This document shows positions 6,508 through 8,530 of a DNA stretch of 8,530 nt, in pieces (position 1 is the stretch's first letter; each line of letters opens with the position of its first letter). The position numbers and the translations under genes are program-made. The DNA comes from Thermococcus paralvinellae (GTDB taxonomy: Archaea > Methanobacteriota_B > Thermococci > Thermococcales > Thermococcaceae), in NCBI GenBank assembly GCA_015662175.1, contig DQUR01000112.1, positions 1-8,530 on the forward strand, given 5' to 3'. Below the pieces are notes generated by a model. It searched no databases and was not told the DNA's origin. It worked only from the letters and a program-made list of their open reading frames with translations.

Positions 6508-8530
6508 TCAGAAGTATTGTTTGATATCGATGTACGTCTTCCTGTAAAGTTCGCTATTTTTCATCTTTTCAACAAATCTCTTGATCCTAACGTACTTATC
6601 TTTCCTGTATTCCCAGTCGGGATGCATGGCTTTCCACTCTTCCCAGCTGTAGCTGAACTGTGCCTGCACTTTGTCCCTATAAAGCTCAGGGATTACGTTG
6701 AAAGCACAGAAGGGTACTATCCTTCCATCGGGCATCGCATAGTGGACAACGCAGCGCTCAACCCTCTCAACATCATAGTTGTATTCGTCCATAAAGTGCA
6801 TCATTCCGAGGAACAACGTTTTGTAGTGGAACTCTCCCAACGCTTCGTATGTTCCATGGGCAAAGGCATTCTTTATTATGTCAAGGACATCAAAGCTCTT
6901 CGGGGCGTATTTTTCATCATAGAAACTTTTAAACTTGAGGAATATCTCGGCACCAACCTTAAGCTTCCCAAGCCTGCCAAGCCTCTTCCATTTTTCAAGT
7001 TCTTCTGCCTTCTCTTCAAGGAACTCCACGAAGCCCTCAACATCGAGGAACCTCGATATCGGGATTACCCTGTTCTCATCAAGGAAGACGTAAGTTGCAG
7101 CACCACAGCCAAAGTGGGAGGTCATATAGTATTTGCTTCCGGTAAATGCCTCAAAGAACTTCCCTATATGCCCGGCTATTGGAACTGGATACCAGTCGTC
7201 TTTGGCTATTGCACCATTAGTCTGCTCCTCAATTTTCTTTATTGCCCCGGGAATTGTAATCCTGAATCTCTGCCTCTCCCTTTTTGGAACCCTGCCAACG
7301 AGGGAAATTGGCTGGAAGTTTACTCCTCTAACAATATCAAGATGGTTAAGACCAAAGTTAATTATAGCTCCAAGTTCGTGATCGTTTACATTCCTAATCG
7401 TTGTTGGCACAAAAACAATTCCCGGTCCACCAGCTTTTCTGACGTTCTCAAAGATGAGCGGAATTTCCCAGTGGTTCTTCCAGTTTGTCTGTGGGGTCAT
7501 TCCATCGTAGCTCAGGTAGAGTGTGTTGACTCCAGCCTCCCTGATCTTCTTAACCAGCTCTGGCTCAAAAGCTAATCTAATTCCATCTGTGTTGAGCTGG
7601 ATATGATCGTAACCTTCTTCCTTCGCAATCTTGATTATTTCAACTAGATCTTCCCTAAGTGTAGGCTCTCCACCGGTGAACTGGACAGCCGTTGCTCCAA
7701 TTGGAATCTCTTTTTTAGCGTTACGAAGCATCATTCTAATCTGTTCAAGCGTCGGCTCGTAAATTGGCTGTCCCTCTCTGGCGTAGAAGAAGCAGTTGCT
7801 CACAAGGATACCATCGGAGACCACACAGGAGTGCCCCTCATTCTCGACCTCAAGGTCATAGACATAGCCATTACATTCCTCCTCGGTTACCTCCTCGACG
7901 GCATCAATGTAGAAGTCCCCAACCTTCTCAACCCCTGCAGTTTCGCTGTGCTCTTCCATGGATCTAAGGTCGAGTCTCTCCACGTCATTACTGGGGATTC
8001 CAAGGGATGCAAGAAGGTAGAGGACATCTCTAATGAGACCCCTTGAAACAGTGGCATTGCCGAGATGTTTTTTAATGCTGTTGAGGAGAGCAAGCCTAAC
8101 CTCGCGTGGGAACCTGAGGAAGTCCTTTGGAAGCCTTCTGTTTTCAGTTCCCCCGGGAATTCCAAGGGCGTGTTTGAAGATGAGCTTCACCAGCCTGCTT
8201 CTTATCACCACCCGCTCGACTTTGTCATCCAGCTTGATAACGCTATGGGGAATGCCGAGATTGTTAAGGACGCTGAGAATATCTTCAAAGTGACTGACTG
8301 TTATGCTTATGCCCTCATCGGTGTAATGGCCACTCAAGATGAAGTGACCCATGAGCTTTCCGAACCCAGGGGTGAGGGTGAGCTTTGAAGGTATCTCACA
8401 GGGATCATCGTCCATTCCAAGGCGGAACTCACCAGAAATTCCAGGAAAGGCGTTTAATGGTATTGTGTTTTCCGGCGACTTCACGTAAATCTTTTTCTTC
8501 TCTTCCTCAGGGAGCGACCTGAAGGCTTCA
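6508..8530 (-). CDS. tes: Radical SAM enzyme, probable tetraether lipid synthase, intein-containing (5' end outside window)
   Basis: The frame is open from the right edge to TGA 6510-6508. The part after the intein (6508-7794, 428 residues) is a MoaA-like radical SAM domain and C-terminal region. It begins with the +1 cysteine of CFFYAREG, which should be the third Cys of the CX3CX2C motif binding the 4Fe-4S cluster and SAM; the first two lie beyond the window. GGEP in QFTGGEPTL follows about 40 residues later. Further cysteines in SHFGCGAATYVF, ERCVVHY and PFCAFN may bind auxiliary clusters. The C-terminal DGRIVPFCAFN pattern fits the archaeal family of MJ0619-type tetraether lipid synthases, which join two archaeol lipids tail to tail into membrane-spanning lipids. 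Older annotations call such proteins MoaA-like. The Tes call rests on remembered similarity; radical SAM is certain. GTG 8484 is not a start, as the frame continues upstream. Confidence 0.8.
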   Translation of the reverse strand, partial: EAFRSLPEEEKKKIYVKSPENTIPLNAFPGISGEFRLGMDDDPCEIPSKLTLTPGFGKLMGHFILSGHYTDEGISITVSHFEDILSVLNNLGIPHSVIKLDDKVERVVIRSRLVKLIFKHALGIPGGTENRRLPKDFLRFPREVRLALLNSIKKHLGNATVSRGLIRDVLYLLASLGIPSNDVERLDLRSMEEHSETAGVEKVGDFYIDAVEEVTEEECNGYVYDLEVENEGHSCVVSDGILVSNCFFYAREGQPIYEPTLEQIRMMLRNAKKEIPIGATAVQFTGGEPTLREDLVEIIKIAKEEGYDHIQLNTDGIRLAFEPELVKKIREAGVNTLYLSYDGMTPQTNWKNHWEIPLIFENVRKAGGPGIVFVPTTIRNVNDHELGAIINFGLNHLDIVRGVNFQPISLVGRVPKRERQRFRITIPGAIKKIEEQTNGAIAKDDWYPVPIAGHIGKFFEAFTGSKYYMTSHFGCGAATYVFLDENRVIPISRFLDVEGFVEFLEEKAEELEKWKRLGRLGKLKVGAEIFLKFKSFYDEKYAPKSFDVLDIIKNAFAHGTYEALGEFHYKTLFLGMMHFMDEYNYDVERVERCVVHYAMPDGRIVPFCAFNVIPELYRDKVQAQFSYSWEEWKAMHPDWEYRKDKYVRIKRFVEKMKNSELYRKTYIDIKQYF
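7795..8530 (-). other. Intein, C-terminal portion with degenerate LAGLIDADG endonuclease domain
   Basis: The visible 245 residues form the later part of an in-frame protein-splicing element inside the radical SAM protein. The C-terminal splicing block is clear: NGYVYDLEVENEGHSCVV, then SDGILVSN directly before the +1 Cys. The block F Asp (in VYDL) and His (in GHS) are present, as in standard class 1 inteins, and the terminal Asn (7797-7795) is kept. The penultimate residue is Ser, not the usual His. Upstream is a homing-endonuclease-like region: GFGKLMGHFILSG matches the first LAGLIDADG helix, and RFPREVRLALLNSIKKHLG the second, but the acidic residue of each is replaced (Ser and Leu). Block A, block B and the N-extein lie beyond 8530. 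InBase lists, from memory, a Pyrococcus abyssi 'Moaa' intein in a homologous host; this may be its allele. Confidence 0.88.

Noticed and set aside
6475..7575. Long plus-strand open frame of 366 codons
   Set aside because: It is antisense to the radical SAM C-extein, whose minus-strand frame carries GGEP, conserved Cys motifs and a well-formed stop/SD junction. The plus-strand translation resembles no family I recognise and has no SD.
7764..8388. Several short plus-strand frames opposite the intein
   Set aside because: They overlap each other, are rich in Arg/Pro/Ser or Leu as expected for complementary-strand shadows, and have no start context; the minus frame encodes the intein.
1..8530. 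tRNA, rRNA, CRISPR repeats, insertion sequences or TrmBL1 operator
   Set aside because: Reading both strands showed no spaced repeat array, no transposase, no terminal inverted repeats and no TATCAC-N5-GTGATA motif; nearly all of the window is coding.

Overview
The window looks like chromosomal DNA from a hyperthermophilic euryarchaeon of the Thermococcales (Thermococcus/Pyrococcus type). The reasons are strong GGTGA/GGAGG ribosome-binding sites about 4-6 nt before the starts, tightly packed or overlapping genes, Lys/Glu/Ile-rich proteins, a Pyrococcus-like PfkB sugar kinase, and an intein-split radical SAM protein of the archaeal tetraether-lipid-synthase type. The genus is inferred from protein resemblance; there is no rRNA here to fix it.

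Plus strand, 2-6235: a carbohydrate uptake and degradation cluster. In order it holds the 3' part of an ABC sugar-binding protein gene, two inner-membrane permease genes (MalF-like then MalG-like, joined by TAATG), a cytoplasmic clan GH-A (GH5-like) glycosidase, a DUF2139-like gene broken by an in-frame TGA and a one-base frameshift, and a PfkB-family sugar kinase resembling archaeal fructokinases. The implied route is binding of an oligosaccharide outside the cell, import, cleavage inside, and phosphorylation of a released sugar. No transporter ATPase gene is present, so it must lie upstream or be shared. The substrate cannot be read from the sequence.

Minus strand, 8530-6210: a two-gene unit reading toward the sugar cluster. 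First is a radical SAM enzyme, probably the tetraether lipid synthase Tes, interrupted by an intein exactly before a cluster-binding cysteine. Its N-extein and the start of the intein lie beyond the right edge. Four bases downstream of its stop an SD opens a small gene of unknown function (95 aa). The two units converge and their last genes overlap by 26 bp, leaving no intergenic terminator. Base composition also changes at this junction: roughly 35-43% G+C in most sampled lines of the sugar cluster against roughly 47-55% in most sampled lines of the minus-strand unit, with exceptions on both sides.

The main points for a second look are the intein at the catalytic cysteine motif with a Ser rather than His before the terminal Asn and a decayed LAGLIDADG endonuclease, the doubly broken DUF2139 gene inside an otherwise intact catabolic operon, and a perfect 11-bp tandem duplication of a ribosome-binding site. 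No tRNA, rRNA, CRISPR array, transposase or IS was seen.
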